Of a stretch of 64,000 nucleotides of DNA, positions 32,503-44,483 are shown in pieces (the first letter of the stretch is position 1; each line of letters starts with the position of its first letter). The notes beneath the pieces were generated by a model. That model was not told where the DNA came from. It saw only the letters and a list, made by a program, of their open reading frames with translations, and did not search any database. Source of the DNA: Branchiostoma lanceolatum (taxonomy: Eukaryota > Chordata > Leptocardii > Amphioxiformes > Branchiostomatidae). The position numbers and the translations under genes were made by a program. The stretch spans positions 18,804,974-18,868,973 of the forward strand of contig NC_089724.1 of NCBI RefSeq assembly GCF_035083965.1, read 5' to 3'.

Positions 32503-34044
32503 TACTAACATCTCTTGTGAGTTGCTATCTAAAAATTTGGCCTATCATTCACTGGTCATATGAAGGAGCAGTAAACAGATTAAAAGATACCTTGTCACTA
32601 GTACAAATTGTATTTTCTGCAGGTCTATAGACATACCAAACAACAGGATGACAACAGGCCAGTGTTCCAATGACAACTTTATTTCTACATCTTGTTTCCG
32701 AATATGCTGTAGCAGCACTAGCTCTTGTATTGAAAGTGCATACAACGTCACAAATGTCTGTACAAAGCAGCAAAAATCAAACACACCTTAGGTGCAAAGA
32801 CATTAGGTCATCATCTAAAACAATGATTAGCATGAAGTAATACATAAATAATGATATACATGTATATAGGCTGACATATAAAGAACTTGTGCAATACTCT
32901 GCTTTTATGAGAAACACATCTAGAGGCTTACATGGGAACACATTTGCAATGTCTTAATACAAATTGATCACACTTGCTTAGAAGAAACTGGGCCTCTCGC
33001 TGCTTACACCCTCAAGCCAGAGTGCTGCTTCTGCATGATGCAATACACAAGCAACAACTGCATATTGTATCATAGCAGAGCAACCTGGCAGGGATTTTGA
33101 TTACTTCAAAAGGACAGTTTTCCCTTGTTGTGAACTAGCTACACAGGTAGATTTTGGTAAGGTAAAGAAGGGTAAAATGCATAGATGCAAAATAAAATAA
33201 AGCTCAGCTCAGCAAATGAGTGTTCCTTCAGTCTGATGCAAAATTTCTGATCTAGGGATCCAACCCACAAATAGATTCCTCTAAGTACCACCAGTATACA
33301 CCTTGCAAAAAAAAACTACAATCTACAAATAAATACTTCAGTGCATGAAGCAGAAATATCCTGCATAATAACTAGGACTTTGTCCACACTTAAACAAAGA
33401 ATAAAGTTATCCAAACTAGGCCATCATGCATACCTCCATGTTAAAATACTTACATCCAATATGGCCAATGATAAGCAAGACTCCAAAACAAGGAATGGTG
33501 ATACTAAAACTAAAAAGCAGCCAACCATGTATCACACAGCTACATTAGAGGCAGCATGGATAAAATTGAGTGTCTCAGGAATGTTTTCAATTGACCCTTT
33601 GATAACTTTTCCCTCTTTATTTGTATTAAAGCCTATCAAACCAAAAGTCTTGTCCTAATGTTGAAGGCAGTTGTCAATGCTATTCTGTTAGCACATTACA
33701 TGAATCTAGTATGCATTCCTGCTGTGGTATAGGACTAACATTCTACAACTGTTACAGAATTTACAGACAGCAACAGAAAAAAGATATCTTTTCCTAATTT
33801 GAAGATTTGGCCAAACCATTTGTAATGCAGCCAATTGTACAATAGTTTTCCTGAATACTATGATGCAAAAGGAACTTCTGCATATCATAGTGCATTGTTA
33901 TGTTGGAAACAAGACTAGTACAACCAGCCACAACATATTCTACATTTCCTGGCCTTATAAACCCCACTTCTGCTTGACTGTAAGTTTTAATAAGATTGAC
34001 AGTTCGCAGCTAACATCTAAACCACATAGCAAACCACTTAGTCC

Positions 34045-37000
34045 TTAATATTTTTCAGCCATTATCAAGACAATCAGTGAAGACCACCCTGTGAATGGGT
34101 GGCACCCCTTCCCATGACCATTGACATCACTGTAGTTCTCCCAGATGAAACCTGATCTCTCGTACTCCACATACAGGTTATGGATGAGGTTACTCCTCAG
34201 TTCTTTGTATGTGTCTGCAGCCTGGGACTGGTACGGTCCCTTTATGGAGGAGTAATGATGCAACGCCCGCACTGCGAGGAAGTTCATGTTGATCCAGATC
34301 TGTCCCCTCCAGTACGGGGGATCATGTTCTGTGTTGTATTTCATGTACAAGGGGTCTGTCTTGGCCAGAGATCTCAGGCCATACTTGGTCCACAAGAGCT
34401 GGGGATTTTTCAGGTCCGTCAGAATCTTGCCTAGCTTAGGAGACTTTGGGTCCACGATCTGTAGGAGGAAAGGGAACAGACTAACATAGCCGAACGAGTT
34501 GACAAACTGGTCCTTTGGTTGCTCCCCCTTAAGGACTCGATACATTTTGCCTTTTGGTACAGGTTGTCGTCTCATGCCAGGTTTGGGTGGGGGCGGAAGG
34601 GGTACTTTTTCACGTTCTAGCAAAACCCCTTTAGTGTGCTTTCCATAGTCAGAAAACAGCTGTTTCTCTGGAGACCAGTGTAGTTTTTCTAGCAGAGCGT
34701 TGTCCGTCAGGAGCTTGTGTGTTGCCTCATACTCCTCCCCTGGCTCACCAATCACCTTTGCGATGTCCGCCATCACGCCAGACGCCAGCGCCATCCAGCA
34801 GCGGAGATCAACATGACGCTCATTGTCTGATGGGTGGGAGGCACGTGGGTAGTCGTCTAGGCCTGATGTCAAAGTGAGAGGGTTGAGCTGTTGGTTTTTG
34901 TTGGCACCAGGGTCCCTCCCCCTCCACCTGTACGATGATGGTTCATTCCCAAGCTGTGATGTGTTGAACCAGTTGTACCATGTCTTCAGACGGGGGAACA
35001 TCCGTTTCAGCAGGAGGATGTCCTGCTCACTACGGTTACCAGCCAAGTCCTTCATCAGGGACTGGATAGGGAGGAACAGAGTGGGAGGATTGGCATTCTG
35101 GTTCTTTTGTACAACAAACTCGGCTGGTACTTTACTCCTCGCTTCACTGCCAAGAATCTGTTCCCTGGGGATCCAGCCCTCCGTGTTCACCAAGTCCAGC
35201 CAATGACTGAGGATCTCCTTGCTTATTGCGGTGTCCCATTTGCTGACGAGAAGCTGGTGAAATCCCTCATCCCAGAGGAATCCACGAGGAAAGAAGGACC
35301 TGGAGGGGACAGCCGTGTAGAGGGGCGCCTCCCAATACTCCACAGGCTCTTCATTATATGGAGACTGCACCAAGGACTTGCCTCGGAAGTAACCTATGCC
35401 CCCCACCATGTTACTGACTGCTGCCTTGGCAAACCGCAGGTTCTTCTCTGTGTACCCTCTTCTATTCAAGCCAAAGGTATTTTCAAACTTCTCATCGAAT
35501 GCCACTTTGTACTTCTCCAGTTCCCTGGTTAGTTCCATACCCACGAGCCTGGTGTTCCTTGACGTGAAGCTTTCCGACTCAAACACGACTTCCAGAACAC
35601 ACGGAACCTCCAGAGTGACCTGATGAACAAGCACGTTAGCTTTGAGGTCAGGCATGTTACTCCTCTTGATGAGGTCACCAGCCAGCCCGTACAGGATGCG
35701 TGTCTTGTTGAACAGTAATCTGCGCATCCCGTGTTCCACGGAACTCTTCAGGAGATCCAGACGCGGTGAGTATGAGACCAGATGGTGGTACGTTATGTTC
35801 TTTCTTGTCACCTTTGGGAAGGACATTCGGAACTTTCCAAGTTCCTCGGTCTGTCCTGTGATGGCAACCAGGCGGTTGTTTTCGATGACGGGTTGTATCG
35901 TGCCCTGTCCATCCGTCGCTGCATAGAAGAGGAAAGACACCGTGGGGACACTGATGCTCTTGGATTTCTGTGGAACGGATAAGAAAAAGTGCTCATCAAT
36001 GTACTCTGTAGGAAAAATGAAAAATGTAATATGTTTACAGTACTATAAAAAGGATAAGATTATGATACCTGCAATTCAGGATCAACTTGACTCAATGAAA
36101 AAACTGAAAAAGGTATAGTTGTAAGATATACTTTAAAATATACTTTAAGAACATGGAAAAAAATCTCCAAGTACTGTATATGTAGTCGGTTGAATAACAT
36201 TAGTGGAGATAATTTACTATTCCATTCATGTACAACTTACACAAGTTACAGCATGAATTTTTGGCCCAGTTTGCAGCCAAGGTAACTGTTGACTGTTCCA
36301 GTTTAATGGTGGCATTAAGGGACAATGTCCTACAAACATGTACATGTATGTACCCGTATGTGCACTCAATGTGGGGGACATCAATGTATGATACTGTCAA
36401 GAAAGTCTTGAATTGCATACAGGTAAGTACACACATGCCTATATCTAGACTCCAACACTGAACGTGCCTCTGAGAGTCTTGTATAACTAAAGAAAATGGT
36501 GCATTTTAGTACAACCAATCTTTTTTCGAAGTTCAAACTTCAGTGCATATTCTATTATCTATTCCTACTGTGCATATCTTTCACCACATGTGGTCTCTGG
36601 GTAAACAATAGAAAGTAGGAACTTTGTACTGTCTCAACGAAAGGGTTGGGCTTTGGCAGAAAGGTATTTAGTCGATATGTTTGACAAACTGATGGAGCAT
36701 GAAAGATCCTGCCTTTTCACAACATGGTTACCTTTGACAAGTTGGAATCTACATTAAGAAAATATTTGGGCATGGAAAACATTGCAAGAAACTTGCTCAA
36801 GAATACAGGAATGTTAGATAACTTATCCTTCCAACTTTCTAAATAAGGTAAACCATTCAAGAAGTTAAAGCTTTCACCAGCAGTCAAAACCTTTTCTTCA
36901 ATTTGTCACATGCAAAAATACACAGTTCAATATACTGTTCCTCTGTGTCAAAAAGAATTGGGTGGTTCACATGCAGGGCTGTCTCTAGGACCTGCGCCTC

Positions 37001-40000
37001 CGTCCCGGGATGGAAATTTGCTTGTTGGGACGGAAAAAATTTCACCCCCTCCAACCAAAAATCTAAACTTCCTGACAGGAAATTGATGAAAATGTATTTT
37101 TGTAACCTTGAAATGACAAATAAAAATCAACAACATGGACCCCAAAACAACAAGTGGGATGGAAGCAGATGTAAAGCTGGAGACAGCCCTGTTCACATTC
37201 AATTTCTTCATGCACAAAACATTTTGCTTCTTGTCCCACTTCCTATCTACATTTGGGCACTATTACTCATGCATCATCCAGACTTCTCATACAATTCCAC
37301 CATAAGCCAAAGGCCCCTCCTGAAAATAGGTCTTGTTATACCAGGATCTATTGGTGTACTTGGCTGCCTAACCAAGGGCAGGATCTAACCTTGAGGATAG
37401 TATTTGATGACAAAAGTAATCAGAGGAAGTCTGCATATTGACCTGGGTCAAGCTCAAGGCCATGTCCTGATGGTGACAAGGCCAAATTTCATCAACATCT
37501 ACTGTACATAGGATATTAAACTAATAAAGGAATCATGCGACATTGGCTCCTATGTGAATAACAACATGTTAGCATTGTTACATATTAACAGGGATGTCTG
37601 GACCTTCTCCTCAGTAAAGTGTAGGAGGAAGTGAAAACATGTGGATAGAATAGACCCCTTTCCAAATACCGCGGCCATTTTGAATCTAGCGCGAGCGCGC
37701 GTGGTTCGAGCTCGAGAAAGCGCGGGAAAAGTACACACCCGGTAAGTCCGAGCCAGCGGTAATGGCGTCCTCAATAGAAAGCAGCCGTCTTCGGCGGCGA
37801 GATGTTCTCCTCCTCGGTGAAATCCATCGATATATTTGCATGGCACAAGTAGATGATATTGTTGTGGACACTTGGACTCGATATCGGCCAGTAAAATTGT
37901 GAATTTCTGCTACTTTTTCACAGTTCCTGCCGGGATGTTGAGCGCACGCTACAGTGATAGAATGCTAATATGTTTACACCGCGTGCTTGTAGTTTCCCTA
38001 GTAATGTTAGCTTAAGTCGAGAAAAATCCCACAAAACATACACTTTTCGGGCTGGGATCCTTATAGCTACTTAGATAGAAATATACAGAATTTTACCGGT
38101 CGTGACCGTAATTTTGGACGATGCCAACTTCGCCTGGGAAAACGCGCGTTGAGAGGGGGTTGTGTGTTCTGTCTAGCCTTTCTTTCTTTTCTGTCTAGCT
38201 TTTCCTTTCTTTCTTGTTACATCTCTCCGCATGGCGATATTTGACATTTCCGCTGAATGCAATCCAACAAAAAAAGACGTGAAAATGTAGGCTTGAGCTT
38301 AAGGTCAGTTTGGTTGGGAATTTAGCAGAATTTCGGCGGCTTCCTTTGACGAGTTTTCTGAAATATCAAAACCTAAAGTACGTGAGTGAAGATGGAGTGT
38401 TTTCACTTTGCGCCGTAATATCTTAATTTCCGTCGGATGATATTACAGAAACGTGAAAATATGGGCTTGAGGGCTTTGCGAGTATAGAAATTTGACGGAA
38501 CTTCGGTGGCTCCTTTGACTTTGACAATATTTTAGTGCCAAGATTAGCTTGATGAAGTTCGTGAGTGAAAGCAGGGGGAGTGTTTCATTACATCACTTTT
38601 CGCGGAAATATTTTAGATTTCCACAGGATGAAACCCCACAAAAAAAGGAAAAATATCGGCATGAGGTCCTTCAGTCCTCAAGTCAATACTATTTAACGTT
38701 TTTCGGGTTCCATCCGGGCAACAGATATCTGAAATATTGCCGCGCAAAATGATTTAAAGAAACGTCAGATACAGTGGAAAACACACCTTCACTCACGTAC
38801 TTGGAGTCCTCAAGACTAAATTCTTGGAATCCGAAAAGATCGTCTAAAAGCCGCCGGAACGCTGCCAAATTTGTACCCAAAAGGACATTGAACTCAAGCC
38901 TATATAACGTTTTGCAGGATTTCATTTGGCGGGAGTATAAGATATTGCTGAGCGAAGTCGATGTAACGCTGCACAGAAAACACGCCCTCCCTCAAACTAA
39001 CGTAATTTCAAGATGATGTTGGCATTGTCACGACAGCCAAAAGGCTCAAGAGCTATATTCATACCTAAACGTAGCTATAAGGATCCCAGCCCGAAAAGTG
39101 TATGTTTTGTGGGATTTTTCTCGACTTAAGCTAACATTACTAGGGAAACTACAAGCACGCGGTGTAAATTTATTAGCATTCTATAACTGTAGCGCGCGCT
39201 CGACATCCCGGTAGGAACTGTGGAAAAGTAGCAGAAATTCACAATTTTACTGGCCGATATCGAGTCCAAGTGTCCACAACAATATCATCTACTTGTGCCA
39301 TGCAAATATATCGATGGATTTCACCGAGGAGGAGAACATCTCGCAGCCGAAGATGACTCAACGCTGCTTTCTATTGAGGACGCCATTACCGCTGGCTCGG
39401 ACTTACCCGGTGTGTACTTTTCCCGCGCTTTCCTGCGCTCGAACCACGCGCTCTCGCGCTAGATTCAAAATGGCCGCGGTATTTGGAAAGGGGTCTATTA
39501 TAGAAGAAGTACAGGGGGAATATTACAGGTCCATGGCAGCAAAAAAAGGAACAAGATGTACAGGGCTAGAATCCAAATGATAGTCGTTAGACTACTGCCC
39601 TGGTAACGATTCGTAACATGTCTATCATTCACACGTTGCCCAAAGTCGTCATAATTTGGAAGTCTATTATTCACATGGTGCCCAAAGTTGTTATAAGACA
39701 CGTTGTATTCATTGCCCCATGATTGTCAATGATTTCTCTCTTTTGAACTCAATGCCTCTCACTTGACTAAGTAAGTTATATTGACAGAGTTGGGGAGATA
39801 GATGTGTTAGACATTATGCCCAAACCTTCATCGACAAGAACAAGATAAGGATAAGACAGTACAATCACTTCAGATAAGCTGCTTTTTCATATGCCAACTA
39901 ACAAGAACCTAACTACCGGTATCTACAGAGATACTTCAGCACTATTCCTGATGTCAAGTTAGATACTGTAAATGCAGAAATGTTCGCGGTGGTTTTATAT

Positions 40001-42025
40001 TCATGGTTTTCGCGACGATCGTTTCACTGCGAGCTTAAAGCCACTGCAAACATTTTTGTCCAATACTGTATCGGTATGTGACTATAGCGCTGCGGCAAAC
40101 CACCGCACATTTTCACCTCAGCACCAAATAAAAACCATGCGAATTTAAATGCATTTAGAGTATTCCACTTGAATTCATACCGAAAAGATCAAATTTGCCA
40201 CCCAATGAAAGAAATGGGCGTGGCTGATAGGTCTGATGGGTGTGTCCATTCAATCAACCAATGCCAACAGTGTTAGGTGTGGTTAAACATACAGACCATG
40301 TGGCACAGTCAGACACACTGTGTACACAACTTAGAGCTGCCTTTCTCCCAAACAGACTGTCTCAACTTCTTGGGAAAACTTGTAATGATGCCAACTCACC
40401 CCCCAGGGTTGGAAGAGAAATATTAGATAAGTTGTCAAGAAACCACTGTAAATTACTTCTAGTTGGTAACGTTATACATTGTAACAATACTGGTATGAAA
40501 CTTGGCAAGTTTATGCAGGAATGTCATAATAATATAGACTGAAACAGTTATGTATTATTGAAATTATATTTGTGACAACAGTACCAGAAACCTGACAGAT
40601 ACAGTGGGGATGGATACTAGGCTACTGTTTTGAGCATTGTTAAAACATTGCTATTCTGATACGACAACCATTCTACTACCGATATCTCTAGAATTAAGAT
40701 TCAGCAGACAGCACAACCTGGAGGCTGTGTTTGACTAGAGGCAATGTCCTACCAAGACAGAACCCACTTACAGTGTGATAAGTGTAATAAGTTGTGCTTG
40801 GCATTTGTAGATGAGCCAAAGATTACACTAAACAAACATCACATGTGGTAACTTCAGATCTACCATATGGCCAATGCCTTTGACGAGGACAACTTAGCCT
40901 ACTATTACTAACGTTACCTAGGAAACAATTTTTTTCTTAGAAATGAAAATCAAACCATAACAGCTGTCGATATAATAATGTTGTAACTATTCATATGGTA
41001 AGTTAGACTATTGGAGTAACGTTAACATATGCTGAGAGTTAGCATAATTCAAATTCTTAGAACGTTCGATGATAATCAATCATGTCCACATTCCCCACAT
41101 GTAGTTGTTCCTGTGAATGTTGTTGTACTGATGTAAACAACAAACCTACCCTGGGACTGGCGGTGATCCTCCATGTCCAGTCGCCGCCGTGGTCCCCGCC
41201 AGGTCGCTTGACAAACTCGGTGACCATGCTGAAGTTCTTGTCGATGATTTCCTGCAGGCCGAAGTTGACGCCGTCGTGTTGGAGCCAGCCGTAGCGGGGC
41301 AGCCCGTCCCCCTGCTCGCAGGTGTGCCTGACCTCGGGCCGTGCGATCCTGGGCACCGCTCGGGAGTACTGCACCATCCACATCATGCCGGTCACCAGGG
41401 AGCGGGGGCTGCGCGTCTTCATGCCGAAGTAAACATTGGGGCGGTACGTACCCCAGAATCTGTCCGGGGACAGGGTCGCGCCGGTAGCGCCCTCCTCCAC
41501 AACCTTTGGCGCGTCCAGAGGCGTGTTGACACGGGATCGTAACAGTTCCTGGTACTTGACGTATCCAACCCCGCCGCTCATGACGAGAAAGATGGTGGCA
41601 CATACCCTCAGTATCTGTCCCCATGACATTTGCTGGCTTCTCGCCGTGCGACTACCCTGCTGTACGTACCCATCCTCCGACCCCTTCTCACTCCCGTCGC
41701 CGGCCGCTCCGTTGGATTTCGCCGCCGGTGGTTTCCTGTGCCGAACCATACCTTCCTCGTCCTCGTTTAGTACACACTCAGTGTCATCTGGTTCCCATTT
41801 GTCGGCGTGTTCCGGGTCCTCCCCTGCTGACAGCTGCTTCACTTCATGGGGGTCGCCATCTTGTTCGGTCTCGCTCGGCTCGTCTGCCACGAAGATCTCG
41901 CCGAATTCCGAGTCTTCTGTCTCCGATTGGCTGCCGTCAGAGTTCCCGGGCAGCTCCGCCGGATCCCCGCCCTCGTTCGGAGCTATTTCTAAGCCCATTG
42001 ATGTTTGGTCAGCCGTGAGACTCAT
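34045..42025 (-). CDS. MOGS: Mannosyl-oligosaccharide glucosidase (ER glucosidase I, GH63)
   Basis: Glucosidase I removes the outermost alpha-1,2-linked glucose from N-glycans in the ER lumen, the first trimming step after transfer. Two coding exons are visible on the minus strand: 42025 to about 41150 or 41146, and 36005 or 36003 to 34045. The protein is about 945 residues (human about 837). The N-terminus is a long acidic cytosolic tail, then one membrane span (GQILRVCATIFLVMSGGVGY, about residues 135-155), the type II layout of the family. The lumenal part has WGTYRPNVYFGMKTRSPRSL, HTCEQGDG, VKRPGGDHGGDW, then FFPRGFLWDEGFHQ, GLDDYPRASHPS, RHVDLRCW and EHDPPYWRGQIWINMN, all classic GH63 segments. 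It ends in MAEKY. The donor gives two phase-consistent joins to exon 2; see findings. The 5.1-kb intron holds the foldback element and a family A MITE. Confidence 0.93.
37649..39499. mobile_element. 1.85-kb foldback element with about 430-bp inverted repeats
   Basis: The left arm (about 37649-38075) and right arm (about 39070-39499) are long, slightly diverged reverse complements. The outer ends are AATAGACCCCTTTCCAAATA and its mirror. Both arms contain AAATGGCCGCGG in mirrored form, the segment CATCGATATATTTGCATGGC and its mirror, and a shared inner end near CCCGAAAAGTGTATGTTTTG. The roughly 1-kb middle has degenerate repeated units of about 150 bp (phrases such as CTTGAG, TTCGGCGGC and CGTGAGTGAA), some in opposite orientation. 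No transposase frame. It resembles Foldback or long-TIR Mutator-like elements. It sits in the MOGS intron. I could not settle a target duplication; ATAG on both sides is weak. Confidence 0.8.
39964..40162. mobile_element. Family A inverted-repeat element in MOGS intron
   Basis: Starts TACTGTAAATGCAGAAATG and ends AATTTAAATGCATTTAGAGTA, with GTTCGCGGTGG near the left end, CACTGCAAACATTTTTG and CTATAGCGCTGCGG inside. It matches the copy at 16592-16803 in layout and most motifs. Length 199 bp. Confidence 0.68.
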
Positions 42026-42492
42026 GTTTTATTCACACGTTACCGGATCCCGCCTCACCTGTTCAATAAATGTAATGCAATCCGCCGGAGGCCATATTGG
42101 GACTGTCCGCGAGAATCAACAAACGTGCCTGACCAAAAAGTGAAAGGCGTGGTGGTTGCAGACTAACACAGTGCCTGATGAAATGATACATAGAAAATTT
42201 TCAGAATCATTGAGTCGGAAGTTGGCATACTGAACCCTTGTCGCCTATTGTAGCGTTCTGGCTTTAATCCGTACTTATCAGTGTGAATTCAGCACTACTG
42301 ATGATACCGCTGTATCGTTATATACGTGACCAAGGGGGGTCTAAGTTATCTAAACTATATAATGTGGCTGACAACAATCCCTGCGTTTCTTTCTACTACT
42401 GCTACTAGGGTGAAGCACAATTGACTAGATTGCATCGTATGTGCATCGCGTTTCGCCTAGAATGGACACGGTCCTTTTCAGCGTGAACCTTG

Positions 42493-42513
42493 TTCAGCAC
42501 CAAGGACAGACCT
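42493..42513 (+). promoter_or_regulatory. RE1/NRSE-like site 1
   Basis: Reads TTCAGCACCAAGGACAG plus ACCT, matching the REST/NRSF core CAGCACCnnGGACAG at all fixed positions. About 470 bp upstream of the MOGS start codon. Binding is inferred from sequence only. Confidence 0.5.
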
Positions 42514-42545
42514 GTTCACGTTTGAAACTCTGAGTGTGTGGTGTC

Positions 42546-42566
42546 TTCAGCACCAGGGACAGGCCT
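42546..42566 (+). promoter_or_regulatory. RE1/NRSE-like site 2
   Basis: Reads TTCAGCACCAGGGACAG plus GCCT, again an exact core match, 53 bp after the first site in the same orientation. A degraded third copy (TTCAGCACGAAGGCT) follows near 42603. Confidence 0.5.
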
Positions 42567-43132
42567 GTCGTTCATATACTAGCGTGTAACGTTATACATA
42601 GTGTTCAGCACGAAGGCTAAATTCTGGTGCCATTCAGCCAAGCTATGGATTGTCTGTCGAGGTAACTGTGACAGCTTCCTACACAGGTCGACTTGCGTCT
42701 TTAAGTGAATTTCTCTGAAGATGAACAGCTATAAGGAACCTCTGCTATGCGATGCCGTTGACGTGACCTGAGCCGAACTGTCATGTAGACCCTAGCACGA
42801 TGCTACTCTATGATACGTTAATATACGGTTTTGTGGAATATAACCAGCTATATAGTTTACGACTTTGAACGATTTGGAGTCATCCAACACCAAAAAATAT
42901 ACAGTTTCCACAATTTCATATATGAAAATGTTTTTTTCTGCTGACAGTCTTCATATATACATGTTTTTTTATCAATTATACCGCAGGTTTGAATCAAACT
43001 AAAAAGACATCATGCAATCATGCTTACTATCACACGCTGAACAATCTTTCTACACAGAATGCACTACATTACATTGTACATGTTAGCGTAAGTTAGAGTA
43101 GGACTAATTAGAAGAGACGTGTATTTTGTTGT

Positions 43133-43712
43133 TAGGCCACAGCAAGTAAATTTTATGGATGACATCAGCGCGCGCATTGATTTTCGACTGATTTTGAAAT
43201 AAAAAACAATAATTTGTTTACCCTTCGGCAATCGTCAATATACCGAAAACGGGGCAATATGTTTCAAACGTCTGTCAGTTCCATTGCAAAAACGTTCTAG
43301 ACGCCGTAAAAAAGGCATTTTTACATGTAGAAATTGTGATTTCGAAGTGAGCAGAGCTAGCGTTATTTATTCAGTCAGTCTGCCGAATGTCTTAGGAGAC
43401 TCCAGTGCCCAGTGTATGAGAAACCTTGTCTCTGCGTTTTTGATGTGCTATACAAACCCGGATCTAAATTCATAACGACTTTAATGTTGACAACAGTGTT
43501 AGTTACTGTTTTATTGAATACAGGGATAAAAGACTTGTTTCTTGTAATAACCATGTTTTATGGTTTCAATTTTTCTTACATGGTTTATGATATTCAAGTT
43601 TAGAAATGTAGATTTTTTTTTGCCCGCCTTGTTTTTTTTCCGCCCGGGCGCATTAAATTTGGAGTCTGCAGAGGATGTCATCCATAAAATTTACTTGCTG
43701 TGGCCTTACGTA
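43133..43712. mobile_element. Family B inverted-repeat element, with inserted sequence
   Basis: The left arm contains GGCCACAGCAAGTAAATTTT then ATGGATGACATCAGCGCGCG. The right arm (43672-43712) contains GGATGTCATCCATAAA then TTTACTTGCTGTGGCC. The usual interior motif (CCCTTCGGCAATCGTC) follows the left arm, and then about 370 bp unlike the 17.9-kb copy precedes the right arm. Either this is a longer family member or another element inserted into it. Confidence 0.62.
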
Positions 43713-43714
43713 AA

Positions 43715-44075
43715 GGTTAAGTGGTCGAACCTCAGACTGAGGACGAAGCATGCCGCTTTTCGTTCGCTAGCAGTGCAATGCGGCCTAGCTACGGCTTAGC
43801 CAAGCACACCGGGTTACCCTTACTCTTCTCGATAAGACAGCTGGGTTCTTTCACTTGCAGAGGTTCGGCGCTTGAGGCTTACGTCTGAAGCTCCCTCATA
43901 CACGGGGCCGCCATCTTTACGTCACCATCCGAAAGACGAATGCAATCCCTTACAAGATGTCCGAGCTAGGGTCGACCCTAGGAACGAACTCCGGCCCACG
44001 GTTCCACGGAATTTGATCCAGGTGGCCAAGCAGCGGGGTTGTGTTACCGCTTTAACGGGGGACATGTTGTGAGCG
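43715..44075. other. GC-richer stretch of unknown origin
   Basis: Composition differs from the AT-rich surroundings, with several short stop-free runs but no motif I recognise (for example at 43872-44072 on the plus strand). It directly follows the family B element. It could be a fragment of a longer repeat. I assign no function. Confidence 0.25.
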
Positions 44076-44483
44076 TTACTTGAACCGTTTCAAATGATTA
44101 CAATTCAATATGTTCAAAGCTGTAGGATTCAATTTGCAGCAGACAAACTACACGTTATCTTGACCCAATTTCCATACACTAATATATAAGAATACTTAGG
44201 CAGGTAATTTCCCACTGATTACTTTTTACTCTAGGGAATTGAGTTGACGATAGCTTCTTGTTTCCCTCCATCAGGCATCAGTCGCCGACACAAAAGACTA
44301 TGTTGTAATTTACAATATATAACGAACATGACGAAGCTTCGTGGATTTATTCAAATCTGTGTGCCACGACTCATTCTCGTTATGGTACAGCTAAAAGGTA
44401 CATTCGTTTCTGTAGTGACTTGAGTGTAATAATGCTACAAGTTCAACCCCGAAATGATGTCCGGCTTTTTTGCTTGCTCTTTA

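Larger units (their letters stand above)
30038..34044. other. Spacer between convergent ARP1 and MOGS
   Basis: About 4 kb with no exon I can support. It contains both 3' UTRs: a candidate ARP1 signal ATTAAA at 30485-30490, and a minus-strand AATAAA for MOGS (TTTATT at 33616-33621, with another at 32678-32683). Three short inverted-repeat elements lie inside and are listed separately. The remaining sequence is AT-rich and featureless to my eye. Confidence 0.45.
42026..44483. other. Spacer upstream of MOGS and downstream of GH1 copy D
   Basis: No exon recognised. From left to right it holds the MOGS 5' UTR/promoter, two RE1-like sites, a family B element interrupted by about 370 bp, and a GC-richer stretch at 43715-44075 of unknown origin. 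A minus-strand AATAAA (TTTATT at 44346-44351) is a candidate poly(A) signal for GH1 copy D. Confidence 0.45.

Noticed and set aside
36903-37388. 161-codon frame in the MOGS intron
   Set aside because: No motif, AT-rich codon use, and part of it resembles a GGGACGG...repeat also near 26545.
37550-39580. Similar reading frames at both ends of the foldback element (sharing ARFKMAAVFGKGS)
   Set aside because: They are translations of the two inverted arms; similarity follows from the repeat and there is no sign of coding selection.
41436-42143. Long open frame (235 codons) on the plus strand opposite MOGS exon 1
   Set aside because: It is the antisense shadow of the GC-rich MOGS first exon; the minus strand encodes a recognisable GH63 N-terminus and membrane span.
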